From Paenibacillus puerhi (GTDB taxonomy: Bacteria > Bacillota > Bacilli > Paenibacillales > NBRC-103111): a stretch of 64,000 bases of DNA. Below the pieces are notes generated by a model. That model was not told the origin of the DNA, made no database searches, and saw only the letters and a list, made by a program, of their open reading frames with translations. How positions within the stretch are numbered: position 1 is the stretch's first letter; each line of letters opens with the position of its first letter. The position numbers and the translations under genes were made by a program. The stretch lies in contig NZ_WUWM01000025.1 in the NCBI RefSeq assembly GCF_009846885.1, positions 1 through 64,000 of the forward strand, in the 5' to 3' direction. Shown piece by piece: positions 37,095-46,813 of this stretch.

Positions 37095-37907
37095 ATGCTC
37101 TTGGTCAAGTCTGTCACCCATCACGCAGGCTCCATGCCCTGGTTCGAGGAAAGCGGCACGGAGAGCTCGGCTTGGACCCTGATTCTCGTCGGTTACGGCA
37201 AGTGCGTCTATTGGCTGGAGGAGGAGAAGGTGCTGCTGGAGAAGGGCGATGCCCTGCTGATCCCCGCCGGACTCCGCTTCTACGGCAAGAGCATCCCTTC
37301 CCTGTCTCATGAGAAATATGTCGTGACTTTCCTGCCTGGAGCTTCGGCGCCCCACGCAGCTGGAGACGGCCGTCCTCCGCTGCCCCTTCTGCAGCTGGCC
37401 GAGTACGTCCAGCTGCGGTGCGGCCCGTCGGACCTGCTGCTCGCCCGCCTGCAGCTCATGCATGAGAACTGGACAGAGCGTCTGTCCTATCACGAGATCA
37501 TGGCCCAGGCTCTGCTGCTGGAAACCTTGACCCTGCTAAGCCGGGAATGGGACCGCGGACCTCATTCCTCCGCCAAGCACGGGCTGGCCGAGCACATGAA
37601 AACATACATCAAGCAGCATTACCGCCGCCGGGTGACGAAGGAGGAGCTCGCCGCCGTAACCGGCAAAAGCCCAAACTACTGCGCCACCTTATTCCGCCAG
37701 ATGACCGGCCAGACGATCAGCGATTACGTCCATGCCGCACGCGTCAAAACAGCCGTCTCCATGCTGCGTCACTCCCGGCTGACGGTGGCCGATATCGGAG
37801 AATATGTAGGCTACGCGGACGCCTCCTACTTCCATCGCATCTTCCGCAGAATGACGGGATACCCGCCAAGCTTCTACATGCGGGAGCGGGACGAGCCTCA
37901 GGCTTAA
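37095..37907 (+). CDS. AraC-family transcriptional regulator
   Basis: 270 aa. The N-terminal ~130 residues look like a cupin-type sugar-binding domain (YWLEEEKVLLEKGDALLIPAG), and the C-terminal 100 carry two helix-turn-helix units (TKEELAAVTGKSPNYCATLF and LTVADIGEYVGYADASYFHR). A soluble, sugar-responsive regulator. Divergent from pyk and convergent, with only 5 bp between stop codons, with the large AraC sensor. Its target is unknown; a nearby sugar locus is possible. Confidence 0.88.
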   Translation: MLLVKSVTHHAGSMPWFEESGTESSAWTLILVGYGKCVYWLEEEKVLLEKGDALLIPAGLRFYGKSIPSLSHEKYVVTFLPGASAPHAAGDGRPPLPLLQLAEYVQLRCGPSDLLLARLQLMHENWTERLSYHEIMAQALLLETLTLLSREWDRGPHSSAKHGLAEHMKTYIKQHYRRRVTKEELAAVTGKSPNYCATLFRQMTGQTISDYVHAARVKTAVSMLRHSRLTVADIGEYVGYADASYFHRIFRRMTGYPPSFYMRERDEPQA

Positions 37908-37912
37908 GCCGC

Positions 37913-40210
37913 TTACTGCAGACGGCTTTTTTCCCTATATTGACCGGGCGTCATCCCTTCGATCCTGCGGAAGGACCGAATGAAGTTCTGCGGATTATTG
38001 AACTGAAGCTTAGCGGCGATCTCCCGAATCGGCATATCCGTCTCCAGCAAATAAGCGACAGCCTTCCCATGCCGGTAACTGGCTAAATATTCGCTGAAGA
38101 GAACTCCCGTTTCCTTGCGGAACACGCTGCTGATATAGCTCGGGTTATAATGCAGGCGCGAGGCGAGAGAGTCCAGCGAGATGTCCTGCTCGTATTCCCT
38201 GTGGATGATATCGATAATATGCTCGGATATATTCCGGTACTGCGCGTGCAGGCGTTCTTCCACAGTTACCATGATCGGTTCTATGATCACCTGGCGCAGC
38301 CAGTCCTGCATTTCCTTAAGCGTGCGAAGCTTGAACATCTGCTCGAAGACCGAATGGTTATCCGTAAACGACATATAAGGAATCCCCAGGGAATGCGTTA
38401 GTTGAATCAGATCGATCACTAATCGCGCTGCCCAGACTTCGTATTCCACCGGCCCCGCCTTCTTGACGAGCAGATCTTGGAAAAACGCGGCAAGCAGCCG
38501 GTCCACCTGCTCCCGGTCCGCAAGCTTTATCGCATCGGATAAATCGTTGTGGAAGTGGGGAGAGAAGAAGGTATAGAGCGGGTACCCGCCTTGCGGCAGC
38601 TCCTCATAGAAAATAATGGAGTTCCCCCCCAGCCGCAGCCGGTTTTTGAGCGCTTCCCGGCTCTCCTGGTACGCCTCGCAGGTTTCATGCAATGCCAGAT
38701 ACGGCAGGCTGATGCCGACACTGACGGGAAGATGCAGATACGTATCGATCATCCGTTGAATATGCTGCGTCAGCTGGTACAGCTCCTGCTTCAGCTCATC
38801 GGGGCCGCTATGCCGGCTGAACACGACCGTAACCAGCGACTGGTCTTGGACTACGGGGGCTAAACGCTGCTCAGCGGCGATCAATTCCTCGACGATGTTA
38901 TGAATCGCATACAGCAATAAATCCTCATCGTTCGGATGATATTTCGTCCCTTCCAAGGTATCGATCTGAACGGTAACGACCGACAGCCTCGTCCATCCCT
39001 CCTGATAGCCCAGGCTAGGGAGCTTCTCGCTAATCTCCCTGGCGCCGATCTGCCCTCCCAGCAGCTTGACAACAAACAAGATGCGAAGCTGCTCGACCTG
39101 GGTATGCAGCCGGTCCTGAAGCTCCGTGTTTTTATCCACCACATCGTGAATCTGCTCGGCCAAATATTCAAACCCGTCCTTGCGCTGCTCGCCGGCCGCA
39201 GGCTTGAACACCTTGGAGGACACATGGAACAGTTTTTTGACCGGACTGTAGATCATGCGCGAAACAACCCAGGCAACTCCCAGTGAAAGCACGAGCAGAG
39301 AGAGACAGAGCATCGAGGTAAACCAGCCGATGGCCCGCGATTCCTTGGTCAATTCCCTGATGGAAATCATGGAAATATAGGTCCAGTTATTAAAGTCGGA
39401 CTTCCGGTAGGTAACCGTAAATTCAGAGTACTTCTCGTTCACCTGAAACTGTCCGTTGCGTTCGTCTTGCCGGGATATGAGATCCAGCACCGAGGCTTGG
39501 ACATCCATGCCGCCAAGCAGTCCTGCATTGGTGTGGTAGAATACCCTCCCCTCCCGGTCCATCATCATGACCGACTCATTGTTCTTATCGAAGGAAAACA
39601 GACTGCCCAGGTGGCAGACGGGAATTTCGGCTACAGCCAGTCCTTTTTTATGAGCCGCATGAATCGGCAGTTTCTTAATCAGCCGGATGTTCTCGGTACA
39701 GACAGGACGGTCCTGCCGAGACGGATCGGGGACAGCCGCACCGACATCCCACATGGAATCGAGCGGCGCCTGGAAGTACGGCAGCAGCCATTCCCCCTTC
39801 TTATACTTATCCAGCCGGTGCAAGCCGATGTTATCGATATACCATTCCTGTTCCCGGCTAAGCAGAATAATGTCGGAAATCCCGGTATCAAACGTTTGCA
39901 GATGGTTCAGCTCCTGCTTGATTTGGCGAAGCAGCTGAAACTGATCCACATTCAAGGACTCGGATAAGGTCTGGATCAGAAAGGAAGAGTTCACGAAGTA
40001 ATTCAGCGAATGATCGGTCGTCCGCAGCACCTGCTCCACGCCGTTCTGGATTTGATGAAGATGCTCCTGGACAGCATGGTCGGACTTTCTCTGGATCGTG
40101 TCGGAGGACTTGGAATAGGTGAAGATGCCTGCGAGGGAGACGGGAAACGCACTGATGATGATGCCGAACAGCAGTATTTTGTAGAAGTACTTATTCGGAT
40201 AGATGTTCAT
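37913..40210 (-). CDS. Membrane-bound AraC-family sensor-regulator
   Basis: About 765 aa, same plan as the regulator at 3815-6052: transmembrane segment near residues 10-32, extracellular region of about 250 residues, second transmembrane segment near 295-320, and a C-terminal AraC domain with SLDSLASRLHYNPSYISSVF and MPIREIAAKLQFNNPQNFIR. The start is ATG at 40210 after GGAGGAG. It is divergent from the second sugar-importer operon and presumably activates it. Confidence 0.92.
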   Translation of the reverse strand: MNIYPNKYFYKILLFGIIISAFPVSLAGIFTYSKSSDTIQRKSDHAVQEHLHQIQNGVEQVLRTTDHSLNYFVNSSFLIQTLSESLNVDQFQLLRQIKQELNHLQTFDTGISDIILLSREQEWYIDNIGLHRLDKYKKGEWLLPYFQAPLDSMWDVGAAVPDPSRQDRPVCTENIRLIKKLPIHAAHKKGLAVAEIPVCHLGSLFSFDKNNESVMMMDREGRVFYHTNAGLLGGMDVQASVLDLISRQDERNGQFQVNEKYSEFTVTYRKSDFNNWTYISMISIRELTKESRAIGWFTSMLCLSLLVLSLGVAWVVSRMIYSPVKKLFHVSSKVFKPAAGEQRKDGFEYLAEQIHDVVDKNTELQDRLHTQVEQLRILFVVKLLGGQIGAREISEKLPSLGYQEGWTRLSVVTVQIDTLEGTKYHPNDEDLLLYAIHNIVEELIAAEQRLAPVVQDQSLVTVVFSRHSGPDELKQELYQLTQHIQRMIDTYLHLPVSVGISLPYLALHETCEAYQESREALKNRLRLGGNSIIFYEELPQGGYPLYTFFSPHFHNDLSDAIKLADREQVDRLLAAFFQDLLVKKAGPVEYEVWAARLVIDLIQLTHSLGIPYMSFTDNHSVFEQMFKLRTLKEMQDWLRQVIIEPIMVTVEERLHAQYRNISEHIIDIIHREYEQDISLDSLASRLHYNPSYISSVFRKETGVLFSEYLASYRHGKAVAYLLETDMPIREIAAKLQFNNPQNFIRSFRRIEGMTPGQYREKSRLQ

Positions 40211-40284
40211 CAGGTTCTCCTCCAATTTATGCGCGCGGATGCTGAGAGATAGCGTGATTGTATGTTCAGTATAGTCCCTGGATT

Positions 40285-40313
40285 TTGAAACACAATAATC
40301 ATTTCTTTATACA
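40285..40313 (+). promoter_or_regulatory. Sigma-A promoter of the second sugar-importer operon
   Basis: TTGAAA (40285-40290), 17-bp spacer, TATACA (40308-40313), about 140 bp before the first permease. It is a candidate target of the divergent AraC regulator. Confidence 0.6.
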
Positions 40314-40451
40314 TGATCGAATTCCCCTGTCATTCCCTCCCTGTGCAGTCCGCTGGGCCGCTTCATCTCGAACTGTGATTATAGACAATCCAATCCGAGG
40401 CACGTTATCTTGGGGATATTCAGCACAGCGAACAGAAAGGGGACAACGCTA

Positions 40452-41351
40452 TTGGTCATGCGTCAGCTTGTGAAGTTCAAATATTTATATGTGATGATTC
40501 TCCCGGGTTTTCTGTATTTCGTCATTTTCAAATACTTCCCCATGTGGGGCATCATCATTTCCTTCCAGGATTACCAGCCCTTCCTTGGAATAAGCGGCAG
40601 CCCCTGGGTAGGCTTCAAGCATTTCATACGCTTGTTTCAGGAACCGACCTTCTTCCTGCTATTTAAGAATACCGTAATCTTGTTTCTGCTTAATATGACG
40701 ATCTATTTTCCGATACCGATTATCTTATCGCTGATGCTCAATGAGATCCGCCGGGAAATGTTCAAGAAGTCGATTCAGACTATCATTTATATTCCTTACT
40801 TCATGTCCTGGGTGATCATCGTTTCCTTGTCCTATATTCTATTGACAACGCAGGATGGCATCATCAACGAATTGCTGGTCAAGTTCGGGATGGAGAAGAT
40901 CAGCTTCCTCACCGATCCCGCCTGGTTCAGGCCCGTCTATATCCTACAGGTGATCTGGAGAGAAGCCGGTTGGGGGACGATTGTATATCTAGCAGCCATC
41001 TCCGGCATAGATCCGCAATTGTACGAAGCCGCCAAGATGGACGGGGCAAGCCGCTGGAGGCAAATGTGGCATATCACCCTGCCTGCCATACGCAGTGTCA
41101 TTGTGATCCTCATGCTGCTTAAGCTGGGAGATATTCTGGAGCTGGGCTTCGATCACGTCTTCCTGCTGCTCAACGGGATTAATCGGGAGGTTGCCGAAAT
41201 CTTCGATACGTACGTCTACACCGCAGGGGTCCGGCAAGCCCAATTCAGCTACAGCACAGCCATCGGCTTTTTCCGGGCGGCAGTGGGGCTTCTCATGGTG
41301 ATGATCGCCAACTGGCTCGTCCGCAAAGCTGGCGAGGAAGGCATCTATTAA
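40452..41351 (+). CDS. Carbohydrate ABC transporter permease (LplB/YteP type)
   Basis: About 299 aa; first permease of the second importer. Hydrophobic helices begin YLYVMILPGFLYFVIF, and the EAA loop is YEAAKMDGASRWRQMWHITL. The start is chosen at TTG 40452 (AAAGGGG 9 bp upstream); ATG at 40458 is the alternative. Followed closely by the second permease. Confidence 0.93.
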   Translation: MVMRQLVKFKYLYVMILPGFLYFVIFKYFPMWGIIISFQDYQPFLGISGSPWVGFKHFIRLFQEPTFFLLFKNTVILFLLNMTIYFPIPIILSLMLNEIRREMFKKSIQTIIYIPYFMSWVIIVSLSYILLTTQDGIINELLVKFGMEKISFLTDPAWFRPVYILQVIWREAGWGTIVYLAAISGIDPQLYEAAKMDGASRWRQMWHITLPAIRSVIVILMLLKLGDILELGFDHVFLLLNGINREVAEIFDTYVYTAGVRQAQFSYSTAIGFFRAAVGLLMVMIANWLVRKAGEEGIY

Positions 41352-41368
41352 GGAGTGTGAAACCGATC

Positions 41369-42241
41369 ATGAAACAAGGACTTGGCAGTCGAATCTTCGA
41401 CACCATCAACCATAGCTTGCTCCTTTTGTTCGCCATCTGCACCCTGCTTCCGTTCATTCATGTGTTTGCCGGTTCCTTCACTTCGGTGGAGGAGTACGTG
41501 CAGAAGCCATTCATTCTCATTCCGACCGATTGGTCATTGGATGCTTATCGCGTCATCTTCTCGACTCCCGTGTTGTTCCGGAGCTTGTTGAATTCCGTAT
41601 TTGTTACGGTCGCCGGGACTTTACTCAGCATGCTGTTGTCCATTCTCATGGCCTACGGCTTATCCAAGAAGGAGCTGCCGGGGCGCAGAACCATCATGTT
41701 CATGGTCGTATTCACGCTGATGTTCAGCGGAGGCCTGATTCCTACCTTCCTGGTCGTACGCTCGCTGGGCATGCTGGATTCGTATTGGGCCATGCTGATT
41801 CCTTCCGCGATTAATGCCTTTAACCTCATTATTCTGAAAAACTTTTTCCAGCATATCCCCGACGGGATTGAGGAATCCGCCAAGATGGACGGGGCTTCCG
41901 ACTTCGGCATCCTCTTCCGGATCGTCATTCCTTTGTCCATGCCGTCGATTGCTACCATCGCCTTGTTTTACGGAGTTTCCTACTGGAACATGTTCTACCA
42001 GGCTCTGATCTATATCAATGACTCGAATAAATGGCCCATTCAAGTCCTGCTCCGTCAGATCATCCTGATCTCCAGCGGCTTGCAGGGAGGCAACGACATT
42101 GATGCAGATCTTGTCAGACCGCCCGAACAAACGATCAAGATGGCCGTGATCGTCGTGGCCACCATCCCTATCCTGTTCATTTATCCTTTTATACAGAAGT
42201 ATTTTGCCAAGGGCGTGCTGTTAGGCTCGGTTAAAGGATAG
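41369..42241 (+). CDS. Carbohydrate ABC transporter permease (YtcP/LplC type)
   Basis: About 290 aa, partner permease with six transmembrane helices, an EAA loop (EESAKMDGASDFGILFRIVI) and the conserved C-terminus FAKGVLLGSVKG. ATG at 41369 with AAGGAG upstream. It begins 17 bp after the first permease gene. Like the first locus, no ATPase gene is linked. Confidence 0.93.
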   Translation: MKQGLGSRIFDTINHSLLLLFAICTLLPFIHVFAGSFTSVEEYVQKPFILIPTDWSLDAYRVIFSTPVLFRSLLNSVFVTVAGTLLSMLLSILMAYGLSKKELPGRRTIMFMVVFTLMFSGGLIPTFLVVRSLGMLDSYWAMLIPSAINAFNLIILKNFFQHIPDGIEESAKMDGASDFGILFRIVIPLSMPSIATIALFYGVSYWNMFYQALIYINDSNKWPIQVLLRQIILISSGLQGGNDIDADLVRPPEQTIKMAVIVVATIPILFIYPFIQKYFAKGVLLGSVKG

Positions 42242-42343
42242 CTGCGAATGGCGGAACCACTTGTTCATTGGCAGCTGTTTTTAACATAAGGACCTATGCC
42301 CTTGAGGCGTAGTTCCAAATAAAAATGACGGAGGGTCCCGATC

Positions 42344-43885
42344 ATGATGAATCTGTTAAAACGCAAGATGCTTGTCCCGGCTACCGTACTCACCCTGACT
42401 ACGGCTGCTATGGCCGGATGCGCGGACACCGGCACGACAATAAAGCCCAAGCCGGATGCACAAGCGAGCGCTCCTTCTGCCGGGGATCAAAAGCCGCTTG
42501 AACTGACCTGGACGGCGATTCTGTATGCGCCATCTCCGCCCTCCCCAACCGTTCTCAGTAAAATCGAAGAAGCTACGAACACGAAGCTGAACATCACCTG
42601 GGTTCCGGACGCGGTCAAAGAAGACAAAATCAATATGGCGCTGGCCTCCAACACCTTGACCAAGATCGTCACCATTCAGGACATCAAAAATTCCGCCTAT
42701 TTGAATGCCGCAAGAGCCGGGATGTTCTGGGAACTGGGCCCCTACTTCAAAGAGTTTCCGAATCTGAGCAAGATGAATGAAACGATCCTGAAGAACACCG
42801 CGGTTGACGGCAAAATCTATGGCGTATACCGTCAAAATCCGCTGTCCCGACAAGGGATTATCCTTCGCAAGGATTGGCTGGATAACCTGGGGCTCAAGAC
42901 ACCGACAACCATCGATGAGCTTTATGCCATACTTAAAGCCTTCAAGACAGACGACCCGGACAAGAACAATAAGGCCGACACCTTCGGCATAGCCGATCGC
43001 AACGACCTCAAGTACGGCTTGTTCAAAACCATCGCTTCCTATCATGGCACGCCCAATGATTGGGGGATGAAGGACGGCAAGCTCGTCCCGGAGTTCATGT
43101 TCGACGAATATGTGGAATCCATGAAGTTCGCCAGAAAGCTGTATACGGAAAAGCTGGTGAATGAAGATTTCGCAGTAACCAGCAAGCAGCAGCAATGGGA
43201 TTACTTTACGACCGGGAAGGCCGGCGTATATATCGGCAACATGGATGATTCCGCCAATCTGAACAACGCCCTGCTAAAGATTAACCCCGGTGCGAAGCTC
43301 GACCTGGTCAACCGGATAGCCGGACCGGACGGCAAGCCCCATGTATGGTCGCAAGCCGGTCACAACGGGGTGTATGTCATCCCCAAATCCGAGGTCAAAA
43401 CCGAGGAAGAGTTAAAGCGCATACTGGCATTCTTCGATAAGCTGGCGGAACCCGACATTTTCAGATATACTCAACTCGGAATCGAAGGCACGCACTACAA
43501 ATCGATTGACGGGAAATTTTATGAATTGATTGCCGCCGCCGATACGGTCCGCGATGTGGATGTGCGGCCGCTGGCCTCCCTGCAAGCCATCCTGCCGAGC
43601 AATGTGCTGAAGCCGGCCAACGATCCTTTGCGGGAAAAGAATATCAAGCTGAACGAGGATAACGAAAGCTTCATCGTGCCGAGCCCGATCGAGGCGCTCG
43701 AGTCGGCGACATTCAGCGAAAAAGGCAATGAGCTCCGAAAAATCATCGACGATGCAACGCTTAAATTCATTCTTGGACAGATCGATGAGGATGGCTTCCA
43801 GAAGCATGTGGAGAATTGGAGGAAGCAAGGCGGGGACAAAGTGATGGAAGAATACAATGCCGCTTACGCCAAAGGAAAATCTTAA
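42344..43885 (+). CDS. Extracellular solute-binding lipoprotein (second importer)
   Basis: 513 aa. Lipoprotein signal with lipobox AMAGC near residue 26, then a binding domain of the large LplA/YtcQ-like group. GGAGGG lies before the first of two adjacent ATG codons. It follows the permeases and precedes the esterase gene on the same strand. The sequence differs clearly from the binding protein at the window start, so a different sugar is expected. Confidence 0.93.
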   Translation: MMNLLKRKMLVPATVLTLTTAAMAGCADTGTTIKPKPDAQASAPSAGDQKPLELTWTAILYAPSPPSPTVLSKIEEATNTKLNITWVPDAVKEDKINMALASNTLTKIVTIQDIKNSAYLNAARAGMFWELGPYFKEFPNLSKMNETILKNTAVDGKIYGVYRQNPLSRQGIILRKDWLDNLGLKTPTTIDELYAILKAFKTDDPDKNNKADTFGIADRNDLKYGLFKTIASYHGTPNDWGMKDGKLVPEFMFDEYVESMKFARKLYTEKLVNEDFAVTSKQQQWDYFTTGKAGVYIGNMDDSANLNNALLKINPGAKLDLVNRIAGPDGKPHVWSQAGHNGVYVIPKSEVKTEEELKRILAFFDKLAEPDIFRYTQLGIEGTHYKSIDGKFYELIAAADTVRDVDVRPLASLQAILPSNVLKPANDPLREKNIKLNEDNESFIVPSPIEALESATFSEKGNELRKIIDDATLKFILGQIDEDGFQKHVENWRKQGGDKVMEEYNAAYAKGKS

Positions 43886-43915
43886 CCTTGCGAAGCGCCC
43901 GGGAGGAGATTACCT

Positions 43916-44947
43916 ATGTGGAATCCTGATGAATTTGTCGAGCATTTATATACCACCGAAACCCAGGAGCTTGCCTTCCAGCGGGCCGGAGCCGATAACT
44001 GGGCAGCCTGGAGAAATCAGCTAACGGAAAAATTCACGGCATCGCTCGGAGGCTTGAACGACAGGTCCTCCGGCTTGCAGCCGCGCCTCCTGGAGCGAAC
44101 CGAGCATGGGGATTATATCTGCGAGCGGATCGAGCTCACGACGGCCCCCTCGCTGCGGATGCCCTTGCATCTGCTGATTCCCAAGGGCAGGGCGGAGCAT
44201 GAGAAGCTTCCCGTTGTCGTGGGCTGCCACGGCCACGGCTACGGCAGCAAAGCGGCGCTTGGCCTCGGAGCGGACGGCAAGGAGCTTGGCGATGTATTCA
44301 GCGATCACAAAAAATTCGCGATCTCCCTCGTCAAGCGCGGCTTCGCCGTCATTGTCCCGGAGCTGCTCGGATTCGGCGAGCGGAAGCTCAAGGACGAAAT
44401 CATCGTCAACAGCCATACCAACTCTTGTTTTTCGATCGGCGTGTTTTTATTGACGCTCGGCAAAACGATGGCAGGTATGCGCATCCAGGAGACGATGGCC
44501 GCTATCGATTATGTGAGCACGCGTCCCGAGGTCGATGCCGAGCGTATCGGAATTATGGGGTTATCGGGGGGCGGTCTGGTCGCCTCGTTCACCTCCGCCT
44601 TGGATCAGCGCATAAAGGCCACGGTCGTATGCTGCTATACCAATACGTTCCGCGACAGCATCCTGCACAGCAGACATTGTATCGACAACTATATTCCGGG
44701 GATACTGCGCTATGCCGAGATGCCCGATCTAATCGGACTGATCGCGCCCAGACCGCTCTTCGTAGAGGCCGGGCACGACGATCCCCTGTTCCCGGTCCAC
44801 GGCACGGAGAAGGCCATTGCCACGCTTTCCTGCATCTATCGTGCTGCCGATGCCGGCAAAAACCTGGATTTCCATATCTTCCCCGGGGTTCATGAGGTTT
44901 GGGGGGAACGCGCTTACCCTTGGCTGGAGCGGCAATTGAAGGCTTAA
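43916..44947 (+). CDS. Alpha/beta-hydrolase family esterase
   Basis: 343 aa. Alpha/beta-hydrolase fold with nucleophile elbow GLSGGG, an acidic residue in EAGHDDPLFP and a His in FPGVHEVW, and an oxyanion-hole region near GCHGHGYG. The family includes acetyl xylan esterase and related sugar-ester hydrolases. No signal peptide, so it acts inside the cell. Its place as the last gene of a sugar-importer operon suggests that it deacylates an imported, ester-decorated oligosaccharide. Confidence 0.85.
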   Translation: MWNPDEFVEHLYTTETQELAFQRAGADNWAAWRNQLTEKFTASLGGLNDRSSGLQPRLLERTEHGDYICERIELTTAPSLRMPLHLLIPKGRAEHEKLPVVVGCHGHGYGSKAALGLGADGKELGDVFSDHKKFAISLVKRGFAVIVPELLGFGERKLKDEIIVNSHTNSCFSIGVFLLTLGKTMAGMRIQETMAAIDYVSTRPEVDAERIGIMGLSGGGLVASFTSALDQRIKATVVCCYTNTFRDSILHSRHCIDNYIPGILRYAEMPDLIGLIAPRPLFVEAGHDDPLFPVHGTEKAIATLSCIYRAADAGKNLDFHIFPGVHEVWGERAYPWLERQLKA

Positions 44948-45328
44948 AGGCCGCCTCCTCTTCCGGGTTCTTCCCGGCATAGCAGGTTTAGAACGGCCTA
45001 TATGATTCAAGTCCGCAAAGACGGGGTAATCATAAGCAAGTGGGAAGTGGTGATTAAACAAATCAAACAGCGGAAAGGATCCTGCGAAGGGTCTGGAAAT
45101 CCGAAAGGTTGATGGTAATCATGAAATCCACGATAAGGAAGAAACGCTTGAGATGGTTTCGATTCCTGTCCGGTAAAGTTCCCTAGCAATTGGAAAATCG
45201 CTTAGGTATAACAGTTCCTATAATCACACACTCCCCACGCCGAAAGCCCTGCAGCAGCTGCAGGGCTTTCTTTTGCGAATCACCGGATCAGCTAACCGCC
45301 GTAGCCTTCTTCAACCGATTCGCCTTAA
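44948..45328. other. Gene-poor stretch between importer operon and hsdS, with small coupled frames
   Basis: No established gene. On the plus strand are a 36-codon frame (45002-45112) and, overlapping its stop codon by TGATG, a 24-codon very basic frame. Both lack a good ribosome binding site. A strong plus-strand terminator at 45242-45274 ends the stretch about 300 bp after the esterase stop codon, which suggests a transcript through here. Confidence 0.4.
45242..45274 (+). terminator. Strong plus-strand terminator
   Basis: Perfect 13-bp stem (45242-45254 with 45258-45270, GAAAGCCCTGCAG and its complement), 3-nt loop, TTTT tail. It is oriented away from the hsd operon and far from the nearest plus-strand gene. 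Confidence 0.85.
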
Positions 45329-46813
45329 TCACGGGGTACCTAACTCTCCCCTAAAGGCTTTGCTTAGAAGGGATTGCTCGATACGCTCTATATCGATTGC
45401 AGTCAATGCGGCATGCTCCTCATCCACTTTTTTAAGCAGCACATCCAGAATAGCCACAATCTCCTGCTGCTCCTCCGGAGGCGGAACATGAACGATCGTT
45501 TCCCGAATCGTTTCCATAGACAAGCTTTGCTGCGCTGTCGCCTTCATTTTTTCTTTCAGATAACGCTGTCCGACGGGAGATTGCAGAAAATAACACAAGT
45601 AAGCTGGCGACATGCCGTGCACGGTGATTTTCGCCACATTAGGCGCCAGGTGCCATCTCCTGCCAGAAGGCGCCAAACAAACATCCCCTGTGCCCGCTCC
45701 GATAAAGGTCATGAGCAATTCATGGCCATGAAGCTGAGATCTTTCCAGTAAATCCGAGGTTTGCTTGGAGATGTACTTGATATTCTTCTCGACAAACCGC
45801 CCCATGCGAATATTTTGCGCCCTTACAACGGGCACCTCGCCTGTATCCTCCAGCTGAATATATTTCGTATACTCAAAACCGGCCAGCTTGGTAACATGAG
45901 CTAAAAAATCTACATTCGAGATCGCCCACTCTTTAGGCAGCGTATCTAAAATAGACGAGTATTCCTCAAGCTCGGGCAGCTCACGCTTATATAGCTCCTT
46001 AGGCTTCCTCTCCCGCTTCTCTTTGGCTTCCTGGCATTGCCTCTCGTACATTTCGCTGCGCGTGTTTTTTAGCTGCTGCAGCCATTCTGTGCCAGTCCCC
46101 GCCTGGAGATGGTCTTCCCTCCACTTCTTCGTCAGCTCTCCGCGAAAAGCCTTGTCCAAAATCGCCGCTCGCCGAAGTCCATGGGCAGCTTGGGCTTCTT
46201 CCACCAATTGCTTAGCCTGATCGATTTTACCTAATAGCCCTTCGACTTTGGCCGCAATACGTCTTTGCTCGTCTAACGGAGGAAGCGGAAACTCCATCAT
46301 CTCAAAGCTGCTCTTCCGAATGGATGGAACTGTCGTAGCCTGGGCCAGAGGATAGAAATCGGTTTTTACCGACCACAGGTACAGAAAGTCATTATCAAGC
46401 AGCGTCTCGATGCTGTGGAACCCCATCAGGTTATTATCGATACAACTATCTTTAGGAATATAAGCCCGTCGATTCAGCTTGATCGCTTCGCCAATTTTTG
46501 CGAACACGATCGTCCCCTTGGGAACGATTCCCGCTTTTATTTTTTGCCTCACGGCTTCATCGATCGTATCGGGCGGCTCCAGCAGATATCTATAGTCATC
46601 TACATGCTTTAAACTCCCCACCTTGAAGAAAGGAATCGGATGGCCTTGCTGCTCCTGATATTCTTTCGGAAAGCCGGACCCGCTGTAAAAGCGAACCACA
46701 CCTTTTAACCTTACCCAAACCCAGTTCTCCGGCAGCGGATAGGGCTGCTCCTCTTCCGGTATCAAAGCGTCCTGCAGCCGTTCATTAACCGACTTCCCGC
46801 TCCTCTTACTCAT
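45329..46813 (-). CDS. hsdS: Type I restriction-modification specificity subunit
   Basis: 494 aa. Two target-recognition domains (about 20-170 and 290-430), each followed by a conserved helical spacer (FPLPPLDEQRRIAAKVEGL and HVPPPEEQQEIVAILDVLL) and the repeated motif KAFRGEL, so both half-sites of a bipartite target should be recognised. Start ATG at 46813 overlaps the hsdM stop by 8 bp. By eye, G+C is lower than in hsdM and hsdR, as is common for horizontally exchanged specificity genes. The target sequence cannot be predicted here. Confidence 0.95.
   Translation of the reverse strand: MSKRSGKSVNERLQDALIPEEEQPYPLPENWVWVRLKGVVRFYSGSGFPKEYQEQQGHPIPFFKVGSLKHVDDYRYLLEPPDTIDEAVRQKIKAGIVPKGTIVFAKIGEAIKLNRRAYIPKDSCIDNNLMGFHSIETLLDNDFLYLWSVKTDFYPLAQATTVPSIRKSSFEMMEFPLPPLDEQRRIAAKVEGLLGKIDQAKQLVEEAQAAHGLRRAAILDKAFRGELTKKWREDHLQAGTGTEWLQQLKNTRSEMYERQCQEAKEKRERKPKELYKRELPELEEYSSILDTLPKEWAISNVDFLAHVTKLAGFEYTKYIQLEDTGEVPVVRAQNIRMGRFVEKNIKYISKQTSDLLERSQLHGHELLMTFIGAGTGDVCLAPSGRRWHLAPNVAKITVHGMSPAYLCYFLQSPVGQRYLKEKMKATAQQSLSMETIRETIVHVPPPEEQQEIVAILDVLLKKVDEEHAALTAIDIERIEQSLLSKAFRGELGTP

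Noticed and set aside
45002-45186. The two short plus-strand frames as definite genes
   Set aside because: No convincing ribosome binding site and no recognised family; kept only as part of an open question about this interval.
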